Shown: piece after piece, positions 17,268 to 27,834 of the stretch
How the letters are laid out: the number at the start of each line of letters is the position of its first letter
Position numbering within the stretch: the stretch's first letter is position 1
Assembly: GCF_029210375.1 (NCBI RefSeq)
Contig: NZ_JARGER010000007.1
Span: 1-64,000 of the forward strand
DNA length: 64,000 nucleotides
Origin: Nocardioides sp. YIM 152315
Lineage (GTDB): Bacteria; Actinomycetota; Actinomycetes; Propionibacteriales; Nocardioidaceae
Direction: 5' to 3'
Program-made: the position numbers and the translations under genes
Notes under the pieces: model-generated
What the model saw: the letters and a program-made list of their open reading frames with translations, nothing else
Told to the model about the DNA's origin: nothing
Database searches by the model: none

Positions 17268-18815
17268 TCAGTCGTACGCGGCTTCCGTCCACCAGGTGCC
17301 GGGGCTCTCCCAGGTCATCAGCCAGGCGCGACCGTCGACGCCGACCACCTGGAAGCGCGCCACGCGCCGACCGCCGGGCTCCCACCACAGCTCCTCGACC
17401 GGCCACGGGCCGGCCCAGGCGGCGACCGGCATCCAATCGCCGGGCTCCGGGCGGAAGCGCGCCGGCTCACCGAGCACCGCGCCTCGCGCGTCGACCGAGA
17501 CCGGGCGGCCACCGGTGCCGACGACCTCGGCAGGCCACGGCGTCGCCAGCACCCGGGAGGGAGCGGGAGGCGGGATCGAGCCCGGCCACGGGTGGGCGGC
17601 GGGCCTCAGCCCGGTCGGCTTCTCGCCCCACGGCACCAGCGCCTGACGCTCGCGCGGGGCACGACCGCCCTGGAGCACCGGCTGGACGACCGCCTCGTGG
17701 CCGAGCATCCCCTGCACCCGGGCGATGCCGCGCTGCACCCGCTCGTCGGTGCCGCCCCACAGCCCGTCGGCGTGCACCGCGTCGGGCACGACCGTCACGG
17801 GCGTGAACAGCACCCGGCTCACCGGGGCGCGGACCTCGCCGGCCTTGAACCCCCCTTGGAGCTGCCAGTGCAGCCGGTCGACCAGGTCGGCGGCGGTGAA
17901 CCAGCGCGGGTGCAGCCAGTGGCGTGACGACACGACGTCGTCCGAGCCCTCGACGTAGGCGTCGATGCGCACCTCCGTGCACACCAGCTGCTGGGCGGCC
18001 AGCCCGGCGACGACCCGGTCGGCGGTCTGACGGGCGCTGAACGTGATCGTCTCGGCGTTGTCGAGCGGCGGCTCGAAGTCGACGTGACGGGCGAGCTCGG
18101 GTGGTGGCGTGCGGGTGGAGAGGGGTACGGCGCCCGCGCCGCCCACGACCCGGTGCACCCACGCGACCCGCGGACCGAACCGGTCGCGGACCGCGGCCGC
18201 CGGCAGGTCGGCCAGCTCGCCGAGCGTGCGCAGGCCGAGGCGGCGCAACAGGCTGACCGCGTCCCCACCGTCGGCAGCGTCGTCGATCGACTCCACCGGC
18301 AGCTCGCGCAGGAACGGCACCGACTCTCCCGGCGCGATCACGCGGCAGTCCTGCGAGGACGCCTGCCGGGCGGCCTGCTCGGCGGTGAACAGCTCGTCGG
18401 CGACGCCCAGCCGCGGGTCCCAGACCCCGAGCTCGACCAGGCGCTCGGCGAGCAGCGCCGCCGCGGCCGTCTCGCCGCCCCGGACCCGCCGTGGCGAGCG
18501 CAGCGCCGCGAGCCCGGGACGCAGCGGCGCGACCCCCGGGTGCTGCTCCTCGACCGCGGCGAGCACCGTCTCGAAGGTCCGGGAGTCCCGCTCCGGCGTG
18601 GCCCGGTAGACCTTCAGCTCCGGGCAGCGCGACTGCGCGTCGCGGCGCCGCATGCCACGGCGTACGCCGAAGGAGCGGGCGGCCGCGTTGCCCGACTGCA
18701 CCAGGTTGGCGTGGAAGACCGCCGCCGGGAGATGGCTGGGCAGCCCCTCGTCGGCCAGTGCGGCGACCACCGGCCAGTCCGGGCACCAGACGACCATCAC
18801 GCGCACCTCAGGCAA
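17268..18815 (-). CDS. imuB: Y-family polymerase-like mutasome adaptor ImuB
   Basis: A 515-residue protein with the Y-family polymerase architecture but without the paired acidic catalytic residues; where SxDE is expected near residue 100 the sequence reads LAALRSPRRVRGGE. It therefore acts as an adaptor bridging the beta clamp, DnaE2 and ImuA'. RQALVPWGEKP near residue 395 is a candidate clamp-binding motif. The start overlaps the end of imuA' by 8 bases, so the two are coupled. Confidence 0.94.
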   Translation of the reverse strand: MPEVRVMVVWCPDWPVVAALADEGLPSHLPAAVFHANLVQSGNAAARSFGVRRGMRRRDAQSRCPELKVYRATPERDSRTFETVLAAVEEQHPGVAPLRPGLAALRSPRRVRGGETAAAALLAERLVELGVWDPRLGVADELFTAEQAARQASSQDCRVIAPGESVPFLRELPVESIDDAADGGDAVSLLRRLGLRTLGELADLPAAAVRDRFGPRVAWVHRVVGGAGAVPLSTRTPPPELARHVDFEPPLDNAETITFSARQTADRVVAGLAAQQLVCTEVRIDAYVEGSDDVVSSRHWLHPRWFTAADLVDRLHWQLQGGFKAGEVRAPVSRVLFTPVTVVPDAVHADGLWGGTDERVQRGIARVQGMLGHEAVVQPVLQGGRAPRERQALVPWGEKPTGLRPAAHPWPGSIPPPAPSRVLATPWPAEVVGTGGRPVSVDARGAVLGEPARFRPEPGDWMPVAAWAGPWPVEELWWEPGGRRVARFQVVGVDGRAWLMTWESPGTWWTEAAYD

Positions 18816-19494
18816 CTCCCTCCACGGGAGCGGCGACCGGGACGGCCCGCTCGGGGCGGTAGGTCTGGTCCTCGCCCGGGAGCCACAGCGCCCCGCGCCT
18901 CGGCGGCGCCGAGCCGCGATGGGCCTCGACGACGAGGCGCCGGGAGCTGAGGTGGCCGTCGCCCTGCCCGACCCCGCGCCACGACGGCTCGCGGGTGGTC
19001 AGCCGCACCTCGCAGCGCGGCCACTCCCCCCACGCCACCAGCGCGGCGCCACGCTTGCGGAGCCGGGCGGCGAGCTTCTCGGCGGCCTGGGGAGCCACCC
19101 GGCCGGTGGTCCGGACGAGCACGACTGCCGCGACGTCGACCAGGGCGGCGGTGACCTCCAGCCACTGGTCACCGGGGTCGGGCACCAGCACGGTGCGACC
19201 GAGGTCGACCCCGAGCGCCGCGGCCGCCTCGGCCCCGAAGTCGGCGACCCCCACCGCCGCGCACCAGCCGCCCGACCGCGACGGGCCGGCCAGCAGCGCC
19301 AGCGCCAGCGTCGCGCTGTCGACGGAGTACGCCGCGCCCGCCCGCAGCTGGACCAGGCCGGCCAGGGCGGGGTGGGTCTCGAGCGGCATCGACGGCGGCG
19401 TACTCTCCTGCAGCCGCGAGATGCGAGTGCGGAGCTGCTGGATCTGGTCCACCGCCTGGGCGGCGGCCCCGGGGGTGTCGATGCGTGGAGCCAC
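18808..19494 (-). CDS. imuA: Mutasome accessory protein ImuA' (RecA-like)
   Basis: A 228-residue RecA-fold-like protein of the ImuA' group, shorter than RecA and without a clear Walker A sequence. It begins at GTG 19494; a perfect LexA box ends 10 bases upstream. It is first in the SOS cassette with imuB and dnaE2. Identification rests on position and on the AVGVADFGAEAAAALGVDLGR-type core, since ImuA' diverges quickly. Confidence 0.88.
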   Translation of the reverse strand: MAPRIDTPGAAAQAVDQIQQLRTRISRLQESTPPSMPLETHPALAGLVQLRAGAAYSVDSATLALALLAGPSRSGGWCAAVGVADFGAEAAAALGVDLGRTVLVPDPGDQWLEVTAALVDVAAVVLVRTTGRVAPQAAEKLAARLRKRGAALVAWGEWPRCEVRLTTREPSWRGVGQGDGHLSSRRLVVEAHRGSAPPRRGALWLPGEDQTYRPERAVPVAAPVEGVA

Positions 19495-19503
19495 GCTCCA
19501 TCA

Positions 19504-19519
19504 TCGAACATCTGTTCGA
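19504..19519. promoter_or_regulatory. SOS box (LexA operator)
   Basis: TCGAAC-ATCT-GTTCGA is a perfect match to the actinobacterial LexA consensus TCGAAC-N4-GTTCGA. It lies 10 bases upstream of imuA', so the whole imuA'-imuB-dnaE2 operon should be DNA-damage inducible. Confidence 0.96.
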
Positions 19520-19601
19520 ACTGGTCAACAACGGGTTCGTTGCTTCCTCCGCCGTCGCCTCAGTGGTCACATCCGCCACACGGCTCGGGCAATGCCGGCG
19601 C

Positions 19602-19657
19602 TTCTCGGGTGTTGCAACAGCCGAGAAACGCCTGGATACCCGGTGCACCGGGTATCC
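19602..19657. terminator. Two tandem palindromes, likely terminator after the acyl-CoA ligase gene
   Basis: The first hairpin, 19602-19627, has arms TTCTCGG/CCGAGAA around the inner palindrome TGTTGCAACA. The second, 19634-19657, is a perfect 24-base palindrome with arms GGATACCCGGTG and CACCGGGTATCC. They lie 20 bases beyond the stop of the minus-strand ligase gene and upstream of the SOS box. No U tract follows, as is common in GC-rich actinobacteria. Confidence 0.65.
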
Positions 19658-19676
19658 CGGCAAACGCCGCGCCGAC

Positions 19677-21536
<1,860 letters not shown>

Positions 21537-21657
21537 CTCACTCCTGCGGTGCTGCCGAGAACGGGCATTGGAGAAATGGTTGCCGAGTAACCTAGATCAC
21601 TTTGCAACTCACCGGTAGCAAGAGTGAGTTTCCTCGCCCGACCAGCACGCCGGTCCG

Positions 21658-22578
21658 TCAGTCCTGCACCGACTTCGCGACGGTCACGCACCTCGTCAGG
21701 TACTCGTCGGTCGGCGTGACGCGCCGGGCGTCGGATCGGTCCTGGAGCCGCCACAGGGCGTTGCAGAGCATCCGGAGGACCACGACGTCGCGCGCCCGGC
21801 GCTCGTCGAGCCCGGCCACGTCGACCAGCGTGTGGAACCGCAGCCGGAGGCCGTCGCGGACTCCCCGCGGCGCCGACGCGAGCTCGTCCCAGCGGTTCCA
21901 GAGCATCGGCGCGACCTCGTAGTGGGGGTCACCGCTCAACGGCTTCGGGTCGATGGCCAGCCACGGCTCCCGATCGCCCGCCAGCACGTTCTCGTAGTGG
22001 AGGTCGGTGTGGATCAGCCGGCCGTCGGTGGCGTCGTCGGCGGCGAGGGCGCGGCCGATCGCGACCGCCTGCTCCACCAGCCGCCGCGGCAGCGGCGCGT
22101 CCCTCGGCAGCGCTGCGAGCTCCGCCGACCACCGTCGCACGCACGACGACAGCGCCCTCAACTGGGGTGGGGCGGGCACGTGGAGTCGCTCGTACAGACC
22201 GGCCACGACCTCGCACGCCTCGACGTCCCACAGCGGGGAGAGGTCCTCGCGGTGCAGCCGCTCGAGCAGCAGGGCGAACCGGCGCGGGTCGGCCCGCAGC
22301 AGCTGCACCGCGCCCCGGCCGTGCCAGTGCTGGAGCGCGAGATGCTCGTGCTCGGCCTCCCAGTGCGGCCAGCCGACCTTGAGCACCGCGGGCCGGCCCG
22401 ACGCCGTGCGCACCGGTACGACGACCGCGCAATGCCCGTGACCCGGATCGCCGTCCACGACCAGCTCCCACTCCGCGATCAGGTCGCGCAGCAGGCCGGG
22501 GAGCCGGTCGAGCCAGCCGGCGAAGTCCGGCCCCCGCGCGGCGTACGCCAGGAAGGTCTCGGGGAGCGTGATCGACAC
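21658..22578 (-). CDS. Aminoglycoside/hydroxyurea kinase family protein, APH(6)-like
   Basis: A 306-residue small-molecule kinase of the streptomycin 6-kinase/hydroxyurea-resistance family. The catalytic segment is LIHTDLHYENVLAG (Brenner motif HxDxxxxN) and the metal-binding part is AIDPKPLSGDP. Environmental actinobacteria carry many such kinases, so antibiotic resistance is possible but not implied. I start at GTG 22578 (VSITLPETFLAYA), the family-typical beginning; ATG 22641 in frame would run into the promoter of the divergent gene. Confidence 0.85.
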   Translation of the reverse strand: MSITLPETFLAYAARGPDFAGWLDRLPGLLRDLIAEWELVVDGDPGHGHCAVVVPVRTASGRPAVLKVGWPHWEAEHEHLALQHWHGRGAVQLLRADPRRFALLLERLHREDLSPLWDVEACEVVAGLYERLHVPAPPQLRALSSCVRRWSAELAALPRDAPLPRRLVEQAVAIGRALAADDATDGRLIHTDLHYENVLAGDREPWLAIDPKPLSGDPHYEVAPMLWNRWDELASAPRGVRDGLRLRFHTLVDVAGLDERRARDVVVLRMLCNALWRLQDRSDARRVTPTDEYLTRCVTVAKSVQD

Positions 22579-22606
22579 GTCCCCATCCCACCAGACCGTC
22601 CATCGC

Positions 22607-22650
22607 TTGCCGATCCGGAAAGTGATGGGATAGCTTTCCATTGTGGAAAG
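22607..22650 (+). promoter_or_regulatory. Leaderless promoter with overlapping operator palindrome
   Basis: TTGCCG (22607-22612), 18 bases, TAGCTT (22631-22636), then 6 bases to GTG 22643: a full -35/-10 promoter with the transcript starting at the start codon. A perfect inverted repeat CTTTCCA-TTG-TGGAAAG (22634-22650) covers the -10 end and the start codon. It is a likely repressor site, plausibly for the winged-helix regulator encoded by the second gene of the operon. Confidence 0.75.
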
Positions 22651-23095
22651 TGAAGACATCCGAAGGACACTGCGCGAGGCGGACCGCGCCGAGGCGGCAC
22701 CGTGGACGGACTACCCGCCCACCCCGCGGTGGTACCCGGCGGCGGTGGGCGTGTGGGCGGCACTCATCACGCTCGCCTTCACCGAGCTGGACGATCCGGT
22801 CCGGCTGCCGGCCGTGCTCGCCCTGGTTGCGGTCGAGCTCGGGTTCCTGCGCTGGTACGTGCGCTACCGCAACGGCGTGATGCCGACCGGCCGGGCGCCG
22901 CGCGAGTTCCGCCGCGCGATCCTCGGCTTCGTGGCCGGCGCGGCGATCATCGTCCTCGGCGTGGGCGCCCTCGTGAGCGCTGTCGACGCCTGGGCGGGTG
23001 CCGCGTTCGCGCTGGTGGTGGTCCCGGGGGCCATCGCCTGGTACGAGCGGGCGTACGCCGACGCGGCCCGCCGCGCCCGCAAGCGGCTGTCGTGA
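22643..23095 (+). CDS. Small membrane protein, operon partner of a winged-helix regulator
   Basis: A 150-residue protein with a cytoplasmic N-terminus rich in Arg and Glu, two pairs of hydrophobic helices (about 32-49, 52-68, 87-108, 112-130) and a basic C-terminus (ARRARKRLS). I do not recognise a specific function. It starts at a GTG inside a palindromic operator and is probably translated from a leaderless mRNA. Its stop overlaps the next start (GTGA), a common pairing of a small membrane protein with a PadR/MarR-like regulator in actinobacteria. Confidence 0.82.
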   Translation: MESEDIRRTLREADRAEAAPWTDYPPTPRWYPAAVGVWAALITLAFTELDDPVRLPAVLALVAVELGFLRWYVRYRNGVMPTGRAPREFRRAILGFVAGAAIIVLGVGALVSAVDAWAGAAFALVVVPGAIAWYERAYADAARRARKRLS

Positions 23096-23403
23096 GCGGC
23101 ACCTCCGCTCTCGACGGCCTCGACCCGGCCCTGTCCGCCCCCAAGCGGCTGGCCGCGATGGCGCTGCTGAGCCGCGCCTCGGGCGCCGACTTCGCGGTGC
23201 TACGCGACCACCTCGGGGTGAGCGAGTCCGACCTCTCCAAGCAGATGTCCGCTCTCGTCGCCGTCGGCTACGTCGCGGTCCGCAAGAGCGGTCGGGGACG
23301 GGGCAGCGTCACGACGTACCAGGCGACGCGGGAGGGCAAGAAGGCCTACGCCCGCCACCGGACGGCGCTCGAGGCGATCCTCGAGGGCACGGTCACGACC
23401 TGA
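23092..23403 (+). CDS. Winged-helix transcriptional regulator (MarR/ArsR-like)
   Basis: A 103-residue DNA-binding protein: a winged helix with the recognition region FAVLRDHLGVSESDLSKQMSAL and a wing with GRGRGSVTTYQ, then a C-terminal dimerisation helix. It fits the HTH_27 type of small regulators usually encoded beside a membrane protein. Translational coupling to the membrane protein and the palindrome at their shared promoter suggest autoregulation. The signal it senses is unknown; no metal-binding cysteines are present. Confidence 0.88.
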   Translation: MSGTSALDGLDPALSAPKRLAAMALLSRASGADFAVLRDHLGVSESDLSKQMSALVAVGYVAVRKSGRGRGSVTTYQATREGKKAYARHRTALEAILEGTVTT

Positions 23404-23409
23404 GGGCCA

Positions 23410-25281
<1,872 letters not shown>

Positions 25282-25375
25282 GGCGCTCCATTGTCACCCG
25301 CGCGGGGTTGCCGTGACCAATCGGTTGCCGGCGTCCCGATCGGTGGTCGCTGCGGGCGTGCGCGAGGATGACGGG

Positions 25376-26365
25376 ATGACCACCGCGCGCCACCCCACGA
25401 CCATCCCGCACGGGCGCACGGCCCGGCGGCTGGAGTGGCCGCACCTGCCGCCGCACGTCCGAGCGCTCGTCGAGAGACAGTGCGGGTCCCCGGTGGCCGA
25501 GGCGGTGTCGCAGGACGCCGGCTTCACGCCCGGCTTCGCCTCGGTGCTGACCTGCGACGACGGCAGCCGACACTTCGTCAAGGCCGCGTCGACGCGGGCC
25601 CAGCGCATGTTCGCGGAGGCCTACCGCGAGGAGGCCCGCAAGCTCGTCGCGCTGCCGGAGGGCGCGCCGGCGCCGCGACTGAGGTGGCTCCACGACGCCG
25701 ACGACTGGGTGGTGCTCGGCATCGAGCACGTCGACGCGCACCAGCCCTCCCGACCGTGGGGTCAGGCCGACCTCGACGCCTGCCTGGCGATGACGGACCG
25801 GATGGCCGAGGTGCTCACGCCGGCGCCGGCCGGGCTCGACGCGTCGACCTTCGTGGCCGACTTCGTCGACTGGCCGGCGTACTGGGACGAACTGCGGGAG
25901 GCCCCTCCCGACCTTCGGGGTCTTCGCGAGCACCTCGACGGGGCCGCGGCGCTCGCCGGGCGGTACGCCGAGGTCGCCGACGGCGACACGCTCGTGCACA
26001 CCGACATCCGCGACGACAACCTGATGCTGGCCGCCGACGGCCGCGTGCTGCTGTGCGACTGGAACTGGCCGGTCGTCGGCGCCGCCTGGCTGGACACCCT
26101 CTTCCTGATGATCGGTCCGCGCGGCGACGGCCTCGACGTCGAGAAGGCGCTTGCCGCACACCCCCTGACCCGGGACGTGCCGGCCGAGGCGGTCGACGCC
26201 GTGCTCGCCCTCGTCACCGGCTACTTCCTCCGGTCCGCGGCCCAGCCGGTGCCGTCGTCCTCGCCGTACATCCGCGACGCCCAGCGCTGGCAGGGCGAGG
26301 TGTGCTGGCGCTGGCTGTCCGAGCGGCGGGGCTGGGATTTGGGGGCCTCATCGGGCCGCTGCTAG
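25376..26365 (+). CDS. Aminoglycoside phosphotransferase-fold kinase (APH family)
   Basis: A 329-residue kinase-like protein of the APH superfamily. The catalytic loop is LVHTDIRDDNLMLAADGRVLLCDWNW, with the HxDxxxxN motif and the DW metal site. The N-lobe includes GFTPGFASVLTCDDGSRHFVKAAS with the ATP-binding lysine. It is longer than, and only distantly related to, the APH(6)-like protein at 21.7 kb. The substrate is unknown. Its stop codon TAG lies within TAGCCT, which may be the -10 of rpsT. Confidence 0.87.
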   Translation: MTTARHPTTIPHGRTARRLEWPHLPPHVRALVERQCGSPVAEAVSQDAGFTPGFASVLTCDDGSRHFVKAASTRAQRMFAEAYREEARKLVALPEGAPAPRLRWLHDADDWVVLGIEHVDAHQPSRPWGQADLDACLAMTDRMAEVLTPAPAGLDASTFVADFVDWPAYWDELREAPPDLRGLREHLDGAAALAGRYAEVADGDTLVHTDIRDDNLMLAADGRVLLCDWNWPVVGAAWLDTLFLMIGPRGDGLDVEKALAAHPLTRDVPAEAVDAVLALVTGYFLRSAAQPVPSSSPYIRDAQRWQGEVCWRWLSERRGWDLGASSGRC

Positions 26366-26452
26366 CCTTGACCGTCGCGTGTCCGGCGGGATGCCCGCTG
26401 ACCGCGCCCCAGACGAACCGACCGATCGCACCCCATCACGAAGGCGTACCAA

Positions 26453-26713
26453 GTGGCGAACATCAAGTCCCAGATCAAGCGGAACAAGCAGAACGAGAAG
26501 CGGCACGAGCGCAATAAGGCCGTCAAGACCAGCCTGAAGACCGCCGTCCGCAAGTTCCGCGAGGCCGCCGAGGCCGGAGACAAGGACACCGCGGTCAAGC
26601 TCGGTCAGGACGCCGCCCGCAAGCTCGACAAGGCCGCCTCCAAGGGCGTCATCCACAAGAACCAGGCCGCGAACCGCAAGTCCGCGATCGCCAAGAAGGC
26701 CGCCTCCCTCTGA
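26453..26713 (+). CDS. rpsT: 30S ribosomal protein S20
   Basis: An 86-residue, Lys/Arg/Ala-rich S20, starting [29 protein letters not shown] after the GTG. It binds the 5' domain of 16S rRNA. Downstream are two palindromic terminators. It is convergent with holA, the classical actinobacterial order rpsT/holA-comEC-comEA. The leader between TAGCCT (26363) and the start is about 80 bases; I see no clear structured element in it. Confidence 0.97.
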   Translation: MANIKSQIKRNKQNEKRHERNKAVKTSLKTAVRKFREAAEAGDKDTAVKLGQDAARKLDKAASKGVIHKNQAANRKSAIAKKAASL

Positions 26714-26752
26714 TCCACGCTGACCCGCCCGAAACTTTCGGGCGGCTGGATC
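26711..26752 (+). terminator. rpsT terminator hairpin, truncated member of the palindrome family
   Basis: The core is CCGCCCGAAA-C-TTTCGGGCGG (26725-26745), enclosed by an outer GATCCA/TGGATC stem (26712-26717 and 26747-26752). The left arm also starts CGCTGACCC as in the copies at 5189 and 26760, but the right arm is changed. The rpsT stop codon TGA is 26711-26713. Confidence 0.78.
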
Positions 26753-26759
26753 GGTCGTC

Positions 26760-26796
26760 ACGCTGACCCGCCCGAAAGTTTCGGGCGGGTCAGCGT
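26760..26796. terminator. Perfect 37-base palindrome between rpsT and holA
   Basis: Arms of 18 bases, ACGCTGACCCGCCCGAAA and its exact complement, flank a single G. It nearly matches the palindrome at 5189-5223. Like that copy, it sits between convergent genes, so it probably terminates transcription from both sides. Confidence 0.82.
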
Positions 26797-26800
26797 CATT

Positions 26801-27793
26801 TCAGCGAGGATCGCGGAGGCCGGTGACGGTGAGGACCAGGCGCTCGAGGGTGTACGACGAGTCGCTGGCGGCGCCCTTGATGTCGGCGTCGGCCTGGGCG
26901 ATCGCCCGGATCGCGCGGGCGATGCCGCCGTCGGACCAGCCCCGGGACTGGTCGCGGATCGTGCGCAGCTTCCACGGCGGGACGCCGACCTCGCGGGCCA
27001 GGTCGGCGTCGCGCATGCCGCGCGGTGCGGCTTTGTAGCGGGCCACTCCGCGCGCTCCCCCGGCGAACGCCGAGGTCACCAGCACCGGCGCGGTCCCGCC
27101 GTCGAGCGCCCAGCGCAACTCCTCCAGGGCCACCGTGCGCCGACCCCAGAACGCCGCGTCGGCGACCGCGAAGGACTTGGCCTCGGCGCGTCCGCCGAAG
27201 TAGCGCTTCACCACGTCGACCGAGAGCGTCTGGCCGTGGAAGTCGCTCGCGAGCTGGTCGGCCGCCGCCGCGAGGGAGCGCAGGTCCTGGCCGACCGCCT
27301 GGACCAGCAGGTCGGCGGCCTCCTGCTCGAGCGTGGCGCCGTGACCGCGGATCTCGTTGGCCACGAACGAGGGGTACTCCGACGGTCGCAGCTCGGCCAC
27401 CTTCACCTCGACGACCGGGTCGAGCCTGCGCAGCTTGGTGAGCACGCCCGAGCCCTTGGCGCCACCGCCGTGCACCAGCACCAGCGCGACGTCGTCGACC
27501 GGTGCCGCGGCGTACCCGAGCAGGCCCGCGACCGACTCCTCGGGCAGGTCCTCCAGCGCCCGCACGACGACACATCGGGTCGAGGAGAAGAGCGACGGCG
27601 CCGCGAGCTCCCCCAGCGTCGCCATGGTCAGGTCCGACCCGCGGGTCTCTGCCAGCTCGGCGTCGGCGTCGTGCAGCCGCACGGCGTCGCGCACCGTCGT
27701 GACCGTGCGCTCTCGCAGGAACTCCTCCTTGCCGGTCACCAGGGTGACGCGGCCGAGGACGTCCGCCGCGCGGGGCTTCGAGGAACCTGCCAT
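26801..27793 (-). CDS. holA: DNA polymerase III subunit delta (HolA)
   Basis: A 330-residue clamp-loader subunit that opens the beta clamp. The family pattern is visible: VLGRVTLVTGKEEFLRERT at the N-terminus, the FGGRAEAKSFAVADA segment and a helical collar domain with GVPPWKLRTIRDQSRGWS near the C-terminus. I choose ATG 27793 for family-length agreement; the frame is open further upstream but overlaps comEC. It lies 41 bases downstream of comEC on the same strand. Confidence 0.94.
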   Translation of the reverse strand: MAGSSKPRAADVLGRVTLVTGKEEFLRERTVTTVRDAVRLHDADAELAETRGSDLTMATLGELAAPSLFSSTRCVVVRALEDLPEESVAGLLGYAAAPVDDVALVLVHGGGAKGSGVLTKLRRLDPVVEVKVAELRPSEYPSFVANEIRGHGATLEQEAADLLVQAVGQDLRSLAAAADQLASDFHGQTLSVDVVKRYFGGRAEAKSFAVADAAFWGRRTVALEELRWALDGGTAPVLVTSAFAGGARGVARYKAAPRGMRDADLAREVGVPPWKLRTIRDQSRGWSDGGIARAIRAIAQADADIKGAASDSSYTLERLVLTVTGLRDPR

Positions 27794-27834
27794 GGTGCGG
27801 ACAGCCTGCCACAGGCAGGGGACACTCCAGGCGG

